A DNA stretch of 64,000 bases, from assembly GCF_030539665.1 (NCBI RefSeq), contig NZ_JAUNXR010000005.1, forward strand, positions 48,681 to 112,680. Reading direction: 5' to 3'. This document shows, one piece after another, positions 19,204 to 28,449 of this stretch; position 1 is the first letter of the stretch, and every line of letters begins with the position of its first letter. This stretch comes from Methanobrevibacter sp. Its GTDB lineage: Archaea > Methanobacteriota > Methanobacteria > Methanobacteriales > Methanobacteriaceae. Made by a program: the position numbers and the translations under genes. The notes under the pieces are model-generated. The model was not told the DNA's origin. It ran no database searches and worked only from the letters and a program-made list of their open reading frames with translations.

Positions 19204-19413
19204 TTATCCGTAGTATTTGTTTAGTTCTTTAATTATTTTTTTCTTTTCATCTTCTTCCATATTTTCGTTAACAAGGAAGATATATCCGCATTCATCACAT
19301 TTTACAGTGTCTAATTCTGCATGTGCTTTATAATTGTCTAACATACGTCTATGTGCGGTTTTATCTTTAGATCCACATTTTGGACATGGTGCGAGTAATT
19401 CTTCAAGTTTCAT
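19204..19413 (-). CDS. Cys-rich small peptide, likely radical SAM substrate (TIGR04165-like)
   Basis: A 69-residue peptide with CPKC at residues 10-13 and CDEC at 39-42, and a charged tail ending KELNKYYG. The start is fixed by a GGAGGT ribosome binding site 8 bases before the ATG at 19411-19413, which removes 28 residues of a longer reading frame. It lies immediately before the radical SAM/SPASM gene. By analogy with TIGR04165/TIGR04083 pairs it is probably the substrate, or a metal-binding partner, of that enzyme. Its two CxxC pairs alone would also fit an ordinary zinc ribbon. Confidence 0.85.
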   Translation of the reverse strand: MKLEELLAPCPKCGSKDKTAHRRMLDNYKAHAELDTVKCDECGYIFLVNENMEEDEKKKIIKELNKYYG

Positions 19414-19448
19414 TTTTATAACCTCCAAATTATATTTATTTTTATTAT

Positions 19449-20663
19449 TTAAAAGAATTTTTGATATATTGGCATTCCGATATGTTTGATGAACCATAGT
19501 TTAAATCCAAAGAAATGACCTTCAAATTCTTTCTGTACCTTTGAGAGTTCTTTTGGTATGTCTAGATGTTGAGGGCATTTTCTTAAACATTTTCTACAGC
19601 TATTACAAAGCCCTGCATTTGTCTGGTCATTCATAACACCTCCAACAGAGGTGAAATAATTGATAAGGCTTCTGTTTATCAATCCCTTTTGATTAAATAG
19701 GAATTTTTCATTATATACTTTCATGCATTCAGGAATGTTAACGTTTTGAGGGCATGGCATGCAATAGCCGCATGTTGCACAGTTTATTTTTATCAAGTTT
19801 TTGAATATTCTTTTAACGTATTCAATTGTTTCCATTTCTTCCAATGAAAGTGAATGGGGTTCCAAATCCTTAATACAGCTTATGTTTTCATCGATCTGTT
19901 CGATAGTGTTCATTCCAGAAAAAACACAGGTTATTTCAGCATGATTCAAAATCCATTCAAAGGACCATTGAGCATTTGATTTTTTAGGATTGGCCTTTTT
20001 CAACACGTCTTCAGCTTCTTGAGGTATTTTTCCACCAAGAATTCCGCCTTTTAAAGGTTCCATCACAAAAATTCCCATTCCTTTGTCTGATGCATGTTTT
20101 ATTCCTTCAAAGTTGATTTGTGCATTGTCATCAAAGTAATTGTACTGGATCATTGCAACGTCCCAGTCATACAGGTCCACAAGCTCTGGAAACTCGTCGG
20201 CTTTTCCATGATATGAAAATCCCACATATTTGATTTTCCCGTCTTTTTTAGCCTTTTCAAGGAACTTGAAAACGTCTTTTTTAATGAGCCTTTTCATGGT
20301 TTTCAAGTCAATGTTGTGAAGTAGGTAATAATCGATAGTGTCTCTTTGAAGCCTTTCCAGTTGTTTATCTAAGGTTTTTTCCATTTCTTCATACTTCTTT
20401 ATTTGAAATGCTGGTAATTTGGTGGATATTTTTACTTTATCTTTATATTCTCCTTGTAATATTTCCCCCAGGAACTTTTCATTATCTCCATTTCCATACA
20501 TGGCTGCGGTGTCAATAATGTTAATTCCATTGTCGATACCATGATAAATCTGTTTTTTCCCTTCTTCCCGGTCAATTTTACCATTTTTAGAGGGCAATCT
20601 CATAGCTCCAAAACCCAACTGTGAGATTTCATCACGGTTCTTTTTGATAGTTCTTGTTCTCAT
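19449..20663 (-). CDS. Aldo/keto reductase with C-terminal 4Fe-4S domain
   Basis: A 404-residue fusion. Residues 1 to about 285 are an aldo/keto reductase barrel: LGFGAMRLP, the catalytic-type DTAAMYGNGDNE, and YYLLHNID with KIKYVGFSYHG. The C-terminal part is ferredoxin-like, with CATCGYCMPCPQNVNIPEC near residues 296-314 and CNSCRKCLRKCPQ near 355-367. Such proteins are common in anaerobes; the electron carrier is presumably ferredoxin rather than NADPH, and the substrate is unknown. It ends 36 bases before the start of the Cys-rich peptide and reads in the same direction, so the three genes may be one unit. Confidence 0.93.
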   Translation of the reverse strand: MRTRTIKKNRDEISQLGFGAMRLPSKNGKIDREEGKKQIYHGIDNGINIIDTAAMYGNGDNEKFLGEILQGEYKDKVKISTKLPAFQIKKYEEMEKTLDKQLERLQRDTIDYYLLHNIDLKTMKRLIKKDVFKFLEKAKKDGKIKYVGFSYHGKADEFPELVDLYDWDVAMIQYNYFDDNAQINFEGIKHASDKGMGIFVMEPLKGGILGGKIPQEAEDVLKKANPKKSNAQWSFEWILNHAEITCVFSGMNTIEQIDENISCIKDLEPHSLSLEEMETIEYVKRIFKNLIKINCATCGYCMPCPQNVNIPECMKVYNEKFLFNQKGLINRSLINYFTSVGGVMNDQTNAGLCNSCRKCLRKCPQHLDIPKELSKVQKEFEGHFFGFKLWFIKHIGMPIYQKFF

Positions 20664-20748
20664 GATTATAGATTTAATTTTGATAAAGTATATATTATTT
20701 GAATTTTATCTGATTTTTTGGAGTTCGGAGTAATATGAAATCATCTAA

Positions 20749-20925
20749 TTGTTTGAAACATCAAGATTTAACTTTAAAAAATTCGATAAATATATTAAAA
20801 AAGATTCAGATAATAATCATAATGTAAAAAATAATCATCATATTAATGATTATGAACATTTGTATTCCCATGATAATAATTGTGGGAAATTTCACACTCA
20901 AAAAAATTTTATTGTAGGTTTTTAA
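20749..20925 (+). promoter_or_regulatory. His-codon-rich leader with alternative hairpins before hisG
   Basis: The frame of hisG is open upstream from 20749 and ends in TAA that touches the hisG ATG. Between 20818 and 20895 it holds six CAT/CAC codons in 26. There is no in-frame ATG or GTG, so translation is doubtful (TTG at 20749 or 20860 only). ATAATCAT occurs twice (20813-20820 and 20831-20838), and both copies can pair with ATGATTAT at 20846-20853, giving mutually exclusive stems. A further hairpin TTCCCA/TGGGAA (20865-20888) lies just before the gene. Confidence 0.35.
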
Positions 20926-21915
20926 ATGAACGGAAAAATAATATTGGGACTTCCAAAAGGTAGTTTGAATAATGTTAACAGAGGTAATACTTACCAATTA
21001 TTCGTAGATGCAGGATATGAAGTTAGGGGATATGAGCCAGGAAATGAATCCTATGAAATATCTATTTTAAACGATGATGAGATTAAAGCATTTTTGACCC
21101 GTCCTCAAAGTACTCCAGTAGAATTAAACAGAGGTATGGTGGACATAGCTATTGTTGGGGAAGATTGGGTAAAAGAAGAGTCAGTCTTAAGGGATAATAA
21201 GATTACTAAAATCGGAGATCTTGATTATGGTCAAACCCGTTTGATAGTGGCTGTTCCAAAGGAATCACCATATGAAGATTTAACTGATTTCTTTAGAAAA
21301 AATAAGGATAGGGACACTCCTATATTATGTTTCACAGAATATCCAAACTTAACCAGAAAGCATATTATGGAAAATGAAGGATATCAGGAAATTTTTGGAG
21401 ATGCAGTTCCATTTGTTCAAGTTCGTGGTTTAACTGATGGGGACAATGAGCAAGTGCAAGTCATTAATTCTGATGGGGCTACTGAAGTATATATTGCAAA
21501 GGGTGCGGATTTAATTGTGGACAATACTCAAACTGGAAGTAGTTTAAGAAAAGCAGGCCTTAAAGAACTTGAAACCATTCTTCACTCTTCAGCAGGTCTC
21601 TATGCTGGTGTAAACTGTACTGGAGAGAAAATGGAAAAAGCAAAAATGATTTTCATCCAATTGTTTGGAGCAATTACCGCTAAACAGTACTTTGATGTAA
21701 AATTCAATATTGATACATCAAAAATCGATGAAGTCAGTGATTATTTGGTGGAAAATAAATTATGTGCCGATGAACCAACAATCACTAAGGGACCTAATTT
21801 TTCACAAATCAACGTATTGATTCCTAAAGCTAAATTCCCAGAAATGATTGATGCAATCAAAGGATTTGATGCAACTTCAATCATCAGAAACGACTTAAAA
21901 CAACTTGTTGAATAA
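20926..21915 (+). CDS. hisG: ATP phosphoribosyltransferase (histidine step 1)
   Basis: Catalyses ATP + PRPP to phosphoribosyl-ATP, the committed and feedback-controlled step of histidine synthesis. Opening [27 protein letters not shown] near residues 67-83 and the PRPP-binding region [15 protein letters not shown] near 196-210 identify it. The 329-residue length and C-terminal [18 protein letters not shown] region indicate the long form with a PII-like regulatory domain, so no HisZ is needed. The other his genes are not adjacent. The start ATG is contiguous with a leader frame described separately. Confidence 0.93.
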   Translation: MNGKIILGLPKGSLNNVNRGNTYQLFVDAGYEVRGYEPGNESYEISILNDDEIKAFLTRPQSTPVELNRGMVDIAIVGEDWVKEESVLRDNKITKIGDLDYGQTRLIVAVPKESPYEDLTDFFRKNKDRDTPILCFTEYPNLTRKHIMENEGYQEIFGDAVPFVQVRGLTDGDNEQVQVINSDGATEVYIAKGADLIVDNTQTGSSLRKAGLKELETILHSSAGLYAGVNCTGEKMEKAKMIFIQLFGAITAKQYFDVKFNIDTSKIDEVSDYLVENKLCADEPTITKGPNFSQINVLIPKAKFPEMIDAIKGFDATSIIRNDLKQLVE

Positions 21916-22084
21916 GAAAAAGTTTTCATCGCTTTTTCATTCCTTTTTTTATTTTTTTCAATTGGCACGTGTTTGTTATTTTGATTGTATTTTTTTTAGA
22001 ATTTAATTTATAATGTTAAATCATTATATTTATTATATACCTTCAACATAAATAATGTATAATTTATTTAAAATGGTTTAAAAT

Positions 22085-22993
22085 ATGTTAACTTCTGTAC
22101 AAAAAGAAATTTTACAAAATTTAATTAACTTATATCAATCTTCTGATGGAAAATCTATTAAAGGAGAAGATATTGCTGAGGTTATGAACAGAAATCCTGG
22201 AACAATAAGAAACCAGATGCAGGCATTAAGAAGTTTAGGTTTAGTAAAGGGTGTTCCAGGTCCTCATGGTGGATATAAACCAACAGTTGAGGCATATCAT
22301 TCTTTAAATATTTCTGTTTCTGATAAAGATTCTCAAGTTCCAATTTATAAAAACGGAAAGCAGTTGGATGGAGTAACTGTAGCTAAAATAGAATTTACAA
22401 GTGTTCCCCAACCAACAGAGTGCGAAGCAGCTATTAAAGTACTTGGAAGCATTAAGGATTTGAATCTTGGTGATGTTGTAAGAGTAGGTCCAACACCTGT
22501 AAATAACTTGGGCGTAATTGGTAAAATCGTTGGAAGGGATGATATGGACAATATCTTGCTTGTTGACACCAATACAATTAGAAGCATTCCAAAGACACTT
22601 GTTGGTGAGATTGCAAGTAGGGATGTTATTTCTCTCAGTCCAGATTCTACAATAAAAGAAGTTGCAACCATTTTTTCTGATAATTCAATTGATGGGGCTC
22701 CTGTAATTGACAATGGTAAAGTGGTTGGCATGTTTACAGTAACTGATATTGTTACTACATTAGCTAATGGTGATGAAAACCTGACTGTTGGGGAATTGAT
22801 GACTCCGAAAGTTTTAACTATCTCAAAAGATACAAAAATAGCTAATGCAATTGATTTGATGTTTAAAGAAGAACTTGGAAGATTGATTGTAAGTGATGAA
22901 AATGATCAATTGTTTGGTATTGTGACTAGAACAGATCTTATTGACTGTATTACAAACCTTAAACAATTTCCTATAATAACTAATAATGATTAA
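22085..22993 (+). CDS. HTH and CBS-pair transcriptional regulator
   Basis: A 302-residue protein of a type common in Methanobacteria. Residues 1-65 form a winged helix (EDIAEVMNRNPGTIRNQM), with RSLGLVKGVPGPHGGYKPT as the wing. A middle domain of about 90 residues (VTVAKIEFTSVPQPTECEAA) resembles a ligand-binding module. Two CBS domains follow (about 178-235 and 240-295), ending GIVTRTDLI, and may sense adenine nucleotides or similar. It starts a likely operon with deoxyhypusine synthase (12 bases) and a membrane protein. Targets are unknown. Confidence 0.88.
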   Translation: MLTSVQKEILQNLINLYQSSDGKSIKGEDIAEVMNRNPGTIRNQMQALRSLGLVKGVPGPHGGYKPTVEAYHSLNISVSDKDSQVPIYKNGKQLDGVTVAKIEFTSVPQPTECEAAIKVLGSIKDLNLGDVVRVGPTPVNNLGVIGKIVGRDDMDNILLVDTNTIRSIPKTLVGEIASRDVISLSPDSTIKEVATIFSDNSIDGAPVIDNGKVVGMFTVTDIVTTLANGDENLTVGELMTPKVLTISKDTKIANAIDLMFKEELGRLIVSDENDQLFGIVTRTDLIDCITNLKQFPIITNND

Positions 22994-23005
22994 AATCGTG
23001 ATTTA

Positions 23006-23929
23006 ATGAAAATTAACCAAATTGATATTAAGCCAGATATGAAAGTTAGTGAATTAATTGATCAATTTGAAGGATCTGGAGTTTTAGGTGCTGGAAGAGT
23101 AGGAAGGGCCTGTAATTTGCTAGCTAAAATGATAGAAGATGAAAATACAAATGTTTTTATGAGTTTGGGTGGTCCTTTAGTTCCAGGAGGTTTGCGCCAT
23201 GTCTTTGCCGATATGATTAAGAATCATCATGTTGATTTAATTGTGGCAAGCGGAGCAAATATTACCCACGATCTTCTTGAAAGTTTTGGAGGTTCTCATT
23301 ATAAGGATATGGGAGCTGACGATGAGGAGTTAAACGAACAGGGAATTGGAAGAATAGCTGATGTTTTTACAAGTTCTGAAGATTTTGAGGTCTTTGAAAA
23401 AAGGATAATTGAGATTTTTGAAGAAATTTCAGCTGTCAAACCACATATTTCCATTCAGGAATTGTTATATGAGGTAGGTTTAAGAATTGATGATGAAAAT
23501 TCAATTTTGGCCAATGCTGCCCGTGAAAACGTTCCTATTTTTGCTCCAGGCTTAATTGACAGCATGTTTGGGCTTCAGTTATGGATGTTTAACCAGGATC
23601 ATGATTTCATTGTTGATGCAGTAGCAGATATGCATTATTTGTCCGATATTGTCTTTAACAGTGAGAAGGTTGGCGGAATTCTTTTAGGGGGAGGTTTAAC
23701 CAAACATTATACTTTAGCATCTAATCTTTTAAAAGGAGGACTTGATTTAGCTATTCAAATTACTATGGATAGGCCGGAATCAGGTAGTTTAAGCGGTGCT
23801 CCTCTTGAAGAGGCAAAATCATGGTCAAAGGCAAAATGCGGTTCTGATTTAGCTACTGTAATTGGGGATGTTACTGTGTTATTCCCATTGATTTTGGCTG
23901 GAGCTTTAGATAAGATAAGCAGTGATTAA
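23006..23929 (+). CDS. Deoxyhypusine synthase family protein
   Basis: Transfers the aminobutyl group of spermidine to a lysine of initiation factor 5A, the first step of hypusine formation. The family is shown by GAGRVGRACNLLAKMI (NAD site), SLGGPLVPGGLRH, VASGANITHDLLE and the active-site loop GGGLTKHYTLASNLL, where Lys233 is the expected covalent lysine. The classic loop is GGGVPKH; here it is GGGLTKH, so this is a divergent member, though the lysine and histidine remain. The 307-residue length is typical of archaea. It is adjacent to, and in line with, an HTH-CBS regulator; its stop abuts the next ATG. Confidence 0.88.
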   Translation: MKINQIDIKPDMKVSELIDQFEGSGVLGAGRVGRACNLLAKMIEDENTNVFMSLGGPLVPGGLRHVFADMIKNHHVDLIVASGANITHDLLESFGGSHYKDMGADDEELNEQGIGRIADVFTSSEDFEVFEKRIIEIFEEISAVKPHISIQELLYEVGLRIDDENSILANAARENVPIFAPGLIDSMFGLQLWMFNQDHDFIVDAVADMHYLSDIVFNSEKVGGILLGGGLTKHYTLASNLLKGGLDLAIQITMDRPESGSLSGAPLEEAKSWSKAKCGSDLATVIGDVTVLFPLILAGALDKISSD

Positions 23930-24457
23930 ATGTACTATGAAATTTTAGCTGTTTTATTTGCATTATCTGGTTTTTTCATGAAGTTTTCAGATGATGCTTA
24001 TGATGTTAGCAATAATAAGCAGTATGCTGCAATTATTGGCATATTCTGCGCCATTACTTCTGCAATCGCTACCGTTATCAATGTTGGAGCAGCATATATT
24101 TTTATTGGAATATTGATTGGTAATTTGATTGCATTTAAGGTAGATGGAGTTCATCATGTAATTACCTTGGTTTTATTCATAATTTTTGTAATAATTGGTG
24201 GAATTCCTTCTTTAAGCATTGCTGTTTTGCTTATTTGTATTTTATCTGCTTTAACTGATGAAATTGGCCATGAATGGGTACCTAAAAAAATAAGTAATAA
24301 GTATGTAAATCTATTTTTTGAGTATAGATTTACAATGAAGGTAGTTATATTTTTATTGGCTATTTTTGGAGCATTCAGTATTTGGGTATTTGTATGCTTC
24401 CTGTTGTTTGAAATAGCTTATGAATTTGCAGGAATCTGTTATGAAAAAATCCATTAG
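23930..24457 (+). CDS. Hypothetical polytopic membrane protein
   Basis: A 175-residue protein with five or six membrane segments and few charged residues outside a central loop (DEIGHEWVPKKISNKYVN, about residues 103-120). The ATG immediately follows the TAA of deoxyhypusine synthase, which implies co-translation. I do not recognise the family; the conserved-looking D-A-Y-D near residue 22 and H-E-W in the loop are candidates for functional residues. A T-run follows its stop codon and probably ends the operon. Confidence 0.78.
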   Translation: MYYEILAVLFALSGFFMKFSDDAYDVSNNKQYAAIIGIFCAITSAIATVINVGAAYIFIGILIGNLIAFKVDGVHHVITLVLFIIFVIIGGIPSLSIAVLLICILSALTDEIGHEWVPKKISNKYVNLFFEYRFTMKVVIFLLAIFGAFSIWVFVCFLLFEIAYEFAGICYEKIH

Positions 24458-24495
24458 GATTTTTTTTTAATTTCTTTTTTTATTATTTTCAAACC

Positions 24496-25143
24496 CTATT
24501 TGGATTTTTCAATAAACTCTTCCAGTGCTTCTTTTGGATTTTCTGATTCGTATATTGATCTTCCAATAATCACGCTATTTGCATATTGTAGGGTTTCTTT
24601 TATGTCTCCCCCTTGTTTTCCTACTCCTGGTGAAATGATGTATGAGTCCTTTCCTACAATTTCCCTTATTTCTTTAAGTCTGTTTATTCTTGTTGCCGGA
24701 GCTACATAGTTTGTTATTCCCATTTCCACTCCCATTTCAGCTATTGCATCCGCTTCTGCTTGCAAGAATTTTTTAGCTCCTGGATGTGACATTTCTGTAA
24801 GGAGGAATATTTCTCTGCCAAAGTCTTCTGCAGTTTCCTTACATGCTCCTACGCTGTCGGGACCTACAAAACCGTGACATATTATGGCATCTGCACCTGA
24901 TTTAAATGTTTCTGAGCATATTTTTTCATTTGTTGCAGGTATGTCCGCTACTTTAAAATCACATATTATTTTATATCCAAAATTTTCTTTTAGGGTTTCT
25001 ACAATTTCCAAACCTTCTGCTAATGCTAATGGGTATCCTATTTTTATTGTATCTAGTAATGGTGTTAGTTTTTCACATATTTCCATTGCTTCTACGCCAT
25101 TCATTACATCTAATGCGAGAATTATATTATTTTTAATGTCCAT
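24496..25143 (-). CDS. pyrF: Orotidine 5'-phosphate decarboxylase
   Basis: Converts OMP to UMP, the last step of pyrimidine synthesis. The catalytic Lys/Asp array is present as DFKVADIPATN near residues 61-71; ALDVMNG at the N-terminus, ICHGFVG near 87-93 and ISPGVGKQGGD with VIIGRSIY at the phosphate-binding end are all standard. At 215 residues it matches the archaeal type. GAGGAGATAAC precedes the ATG. It converges with the membrane-protein operon on the left and diverges from cbiM on the right. Confidence 0.97.
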   Translation of the reverse strand: MDIKNNIILALDVMNGVEAMEICEKLTPLLDTIKIGYPLALAEGLEIVETLKENFGYKIICDFKVADIPATNEKICSETFKSGADAIICHGFVGPDSVGACKETAEDFGREIFLLTEMSHPGAKKFLQAEADAIAEMGVEMGITNYVAPATRINRLKEIREIVGKDSYIISPGVGKQGGDIKETLQYANSVIIGRSIYESENPKEALEEFIEKSK

Positions 25144-25227
25144 GTTATCTCCTCTTGGATATTTTTTTTATTATTTTCTGTTAATATATTTTTACTGTGT
25201 CTGTAAGTTTAATCTATTGTGGTTAAA

Positions 25228-25300
25228 TTTATATAGTATTAAATAAATAATTATTTAATATCAAATTGACTTTAATTAATATTAAATGAATTTTAATATT
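25228..25300 (+). promoter_or_regulatory. cbiMNQO promoter with two perfect inverted repeats
   Basis: A TATA box (TTTATATA, 25228-25235) is followed by a perfect 9-base inverted repeat, ATTAAATAA-4-TTATTTAAT (25238-25259), that would lie between TATA box and transcription start, and a second, AATATTAAA-5-TTTAATATT (25278-25300), in the leader. Their positions fit operators for a metal-responsive repressor, but the sequence is wholly AT and chance is not excluded. Confidence 0.45.
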
Positions 25301-25345
25301 TTTTAAATTTTTTAAAATACAATTGATAATATGGAGTATATGAAA

Positions 25346-26029
25346 ATGCACGTTATGGAAGGATTTTTGCCACCAATATGGTGTGCAGTATGGTATATAA
25401 TTTCAATACCTGTAGTTATTTATGGTGTATATCAAATTAGAAAGGTTTCTGAAGATGTTCCTGAATCCAAGGCATTATTGGCTGTTAGTGGGGCATTTAT
25501 GTTTATTTTATCTTCTTTAAAATTACCATCAGTTACTGGAAGTTGTTCCCATCCAACTGGAAATGGTTTGGGAGCGGCTATCTTTGGTCCTGCAGTCACT
25601 GCAGTTTTAGCAACAATCGTGCTTCTTTTCCAAGCAATATTATTGGCACATGGCGGATTAACAACCTTGGGAGCAAATATTTTTTCAATGGGGATTGTAG
25701 GTCCTGTTGTAGCATGGATAGTTTATAAAGGATTAATAAAGTCCAATGTTTCATCATTGATTGCAATATTTTTCGCAGCATTCCTAGGTGATTTACTGAC
25801 CTATGTTGCAACTGCATTCCAATTGTCCCTTGCATTTCCGTTGCCTACCTTTGGTCAGGCTCTAGTTAATTTCCTAACAATTTTTGCAATAACTCAAATT
25901 CCGTTAGCTGTTGCTGAAGGTATATTGACAGTGATTATCTGGGACAGGTTAAAGGTTTATAAACCAAAATTATTGGAAAGACTTGATCTATTAAGTAAAA
26001 AAGAGGACGCGGAGGTAGATGGCCAATGA
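25346..26029 (+). CDS. cbiM: Cobalt ECF transporter S component CbiM
   Basis: Membrane substrate-binding subunit of the cobalt energy-coupling-factor transporter, supplying Co2+ for the corrinoids of methanogenesis. The N-terminal [13 protein letters not shown] contains the metal-binding His at position 2 after the mature start. The conserved [16 protein letters not shown] segment (about residues 62-77) and VAEGILTV are family marks. Five or six membrane helices are apparent. I chose ATG 25346, which restores the MH N-terminus and has GGAG 9 bases upstream, over ATG 25331. The stop overlaps cbiN. Confidence 0.94.
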   Translation: MHVMEGFLPPIWCAVWYIISIPVVIYGVYQIRKVSEDVPESKALLAVSGAFMFILSSLKLPSVTGSCSHPTGNGLGAAIFGPAVTAVLATIVLLFQAILLAHGGLTTLGANIFSMGIVGPVVAWIVYKGLIKSNVSSLIAIFFAAFLGDLLTYVATAFQLSLAFPLPTFGQALVNFLTIFAITQIPLAVAEGILTVIIWDRLKVYKPKLLERLDLLSKKEDAEVDGQ

Positions 26030-26313
26030 ACAATAAGACAATAATCGCTCTTATAATTATTCTAATAGTTATTGTGGTGGCTCCTTTTATTATTCATAGT
26101 GGTATGGGAGAAGAAGAGGGGTATTTTGGCGGTTCTGATGATTCTGCAAGTGAAGTAATTGAAGAAAGTGGATATGAGCCTTGGTTTTCATCAATTTGGG
26201 AACCTCCAAGTGGCGAAATAGAAAGCTTGTTGTTTGCTGTTCAAGCAGCAATAGGTGCTTTGATAATAGGTTATTTCATTGGCTATTGGAGAGGCCAATC
26301 TAAAAAGGATTAA
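26026..26313 (+). CDS. cbiN: Cobalt ECF transporter component CbiN
   Basis: A 95-residue protein with a membrane segment at each end (about 5-25 and 65-88) and an acidic outer loop containing [18 protein letters not shown]. This layout, with the loop between two helices, is that of CbiN, which is needed for cobalt loading of CbiM. Its start overlaps the cbiM stop by four bases (ATGA), so the two are translationally coupled. The C-terminal [11 protein letters not shown] fits the family. Confidence 0.93.
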   Translation: MNNKTIIALIIILIVIVVAPFIIHSGMGEEEGYFGGSDDSASEVIEESGYEPWFSSIWEPPSGEIESLLFAVQAAIGALIIGYFIGYWRGQSKKD

Positions 26314-26396
26314 TAAACTCTCCTTTACTTTTTTATAAAATTTACTTCAATTAAGTTTATTTATTTTAAAGTTTAATATATGATTTGTTGATTTTT

Positions 26397-27086
26397 ATGA
26401 AATTTGATATTGATTATATTGCACATAATAACAGGTTGTCTTTAACAAATCCATATTACAAATTGTTTGGATCTATTATTATAATGCTTATAACTTTATT
26501 TTTAAATAATCTTTATCTTGATGTAACTGTTTTTGTTTTAATGGCCATTGTTATAATGGGAATAGCTAGGATTTCCCTTAAGGATTATTTAAAGTTCATA
26601 TCAATTCCTTTTATTTTTACAGCAATTACCAGCATTTACCTGGTGCTTTTCACAGGTACTGGTGAAGCAATTTACAATACTGGATTCTTTGGATTAATAA
26701 TCACCAAAGATTCTCTAGAATTGGGAATTTACACCTTTGGTCGTGTCTTTGCATGTTTTTCATGTCTGGGCTTTTTATCTCTTACAACACCAATTTCCAA
26801 CATCTTGCATTGTTTGGGTAAAATAAAAGTTCCCAAAGTCGTAATTGAAATTGCACTGTTGATGTACAGTACAATATTCATATTCTTAGATGAATTAAAC
26901 ACAATGAGAAATGCACAGGAATCAAGATTGGGATATAGGGGAACAAAAGCAACCTACCGTTCTTTAGGTTCATTGTTCAGCAATCTATTTTTAATTTCAT
27001 TGGATAAAAGTGAAAAATTACAATGTGCACTTGATTCAAGAGGTTATACAGGCGAAATGCCAATATATGAACCAATTGAAAAATGA
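26397..27086 (+). CDS. cbiQ: Cobalt ECF transporter T component CbiQ
   Basis: The transmembrane coupling protein that links CbiO ATPases to CbiM/N. It has about five hydrophobic segments and the cytoplasmic coupling motifs near the C-terminus: AQESRLGYRG (about 177-186) and ALDSRGYTG (about 215-223), the two Ala-Arg-Gly type boxes of EcfT proteins. I take ATG 26397 as start rather than the TTG codons upstream. The gene ends 13 bases before cbiO. A TATA-like stretch in the 83-base spacer from cbiN is not convincing. Confidence 0.93.
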   Translation: MKFDIDYIAHNNRLSLTNPYYKLFGSIIIMLITLFLNNLYLDVTVFVLMAIVIMGIARISLKDYLKFISIPFIFTAITSIYLVLFTGTGEAIYNTGFFGLIITKDSLELGIYTFGRVFACFSCLGFLSLTTPISNILHCLGKIKVPKVVIEIALLMYSTIFIFLDELNTMRNAQESRLGYRGTKATYRSLGSLFSNLFLISLDKSEKLQCALDSRGYTGEMPIYEPIEK

Positions 27087-27099
27087 GGAGTTTTTTCAC

Positions 27100-27933
27100 A
27101 TGCTTGAAGCGAAAAATTTATTTTATTCATATGGCGATGGAACAAATGCTCTTAATGGAGTAAATATGGATATTAAAAAAGGAGAAATCGTAGCTCTTCT
27201 TGGAAAGAATGGTGCAGGTAAATCAACTCTTTTTTTACATTTTAACGGTATCCTAAGGCCGGATAAAGGTGAGATTAAAATTGATGGTGAAAAACTAAAG
27301 TATGATAAAAAATCATTGATTAAAGCACGCCAGAAAGTGGGCATTGTATTTCAAAATCCCGATGATCAGATATTTGCCCCATCAGTAGAAGAGGATGTGG
27401 CATTCGGACCGCTGAATCTTAAATTACCTATGGAGGAAGTGCAAAAAAGAGTCACTGAGGCTTTAAACCGTGTAGGAATGGGAGGATTTGAAAAAAAGGC
27501 TCCCCATCATTTAAGTGGCGGACAAAAGAAAAGAGTGGCCATAGCTGGAATTTTAGCTATGAATCCAGATATAATGATTTTGGATGAACCAATAGCAGGT
27601 CTTGATCCTGTTGGAGCCAATAAGATAATAAATCTTCTAAAGGAACTGAACGAAGAGGGAATGACCATTCTGATTTCTACCCATGACGTTAATCTAATTC
27701 AGGAGTATGCCGATAAAATATTTGTTATAAATGAAGGGCAAATAATTGGTGATGGAAATCCAAAAGACATTTTTTCAAACAAGGAACTTCTAAAAGAAGC
27801 TAATTTAAAACTACCGATAATAGCTCAATTATTTGAAAAATTGGAAGATAACGATATTATCCCTAAGAAAAATAAATTCTATCCTTTAAATATTGATGAA
27901 GCATATTTAGAAATTAAAAAATTATTGAAATAA
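27100..27933 (+). CDS. cbiO: Cobalt ECF transporter ATPase CbiO
   Basis: The ABC ATPase of the cobalt transporter. Walker A is GKNGAGKST (about residues 38-46), the Q-loop VFQNPDDQIFAP near 85-96, the signature LSGGQKKRVAIA near 138-149 and Walker B IMILDEPIAGLDP. The C-terminal 50 residues are the usual CbiO extension. ATG 27100 is chosen because GAGGAG lies 9 bases upstream and the sequence begins MLEAKNLFYSYG; an earlier in-frame ATG inside cbiQ is not needed. It completes the cbiMNQO set. Confidence 0.96.
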   Translation: MLEAKNLFYSYGDGTNALNGVNMDIKKGEIVALLGKNGAGKSTLFLHFNGILRPDKGEIKIDGEKLKYDKKSLIKARQKVGIVFQNPDDQIFAPSVEEDVAFGPLNLKLPMEEVQKRVTEALNRVGMGGFEKKAPHHLSGGQKKRVAIAGILAMNPDIMILDEPIAGLDPVGANKIINLLKELNEEGMTILISTHDVNLIQEYADKIFVINEGQIIGDGNPKDIFSNKELLKEANLKLPIIAQLFEKLEDNDIIPKKNKFYPLNIDEAYLEIKKLLK

Positions 27934-28437
<504 letters not shown>

Positions 28438-28449
28438 TTAGGTGGATAA

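Noticed and set aside
25144..25345. Cobalamin riboswitch before cbiM
   Set aside because: No B12-box-like sequence; the spacer is almost pure AT with simple palindromes only.
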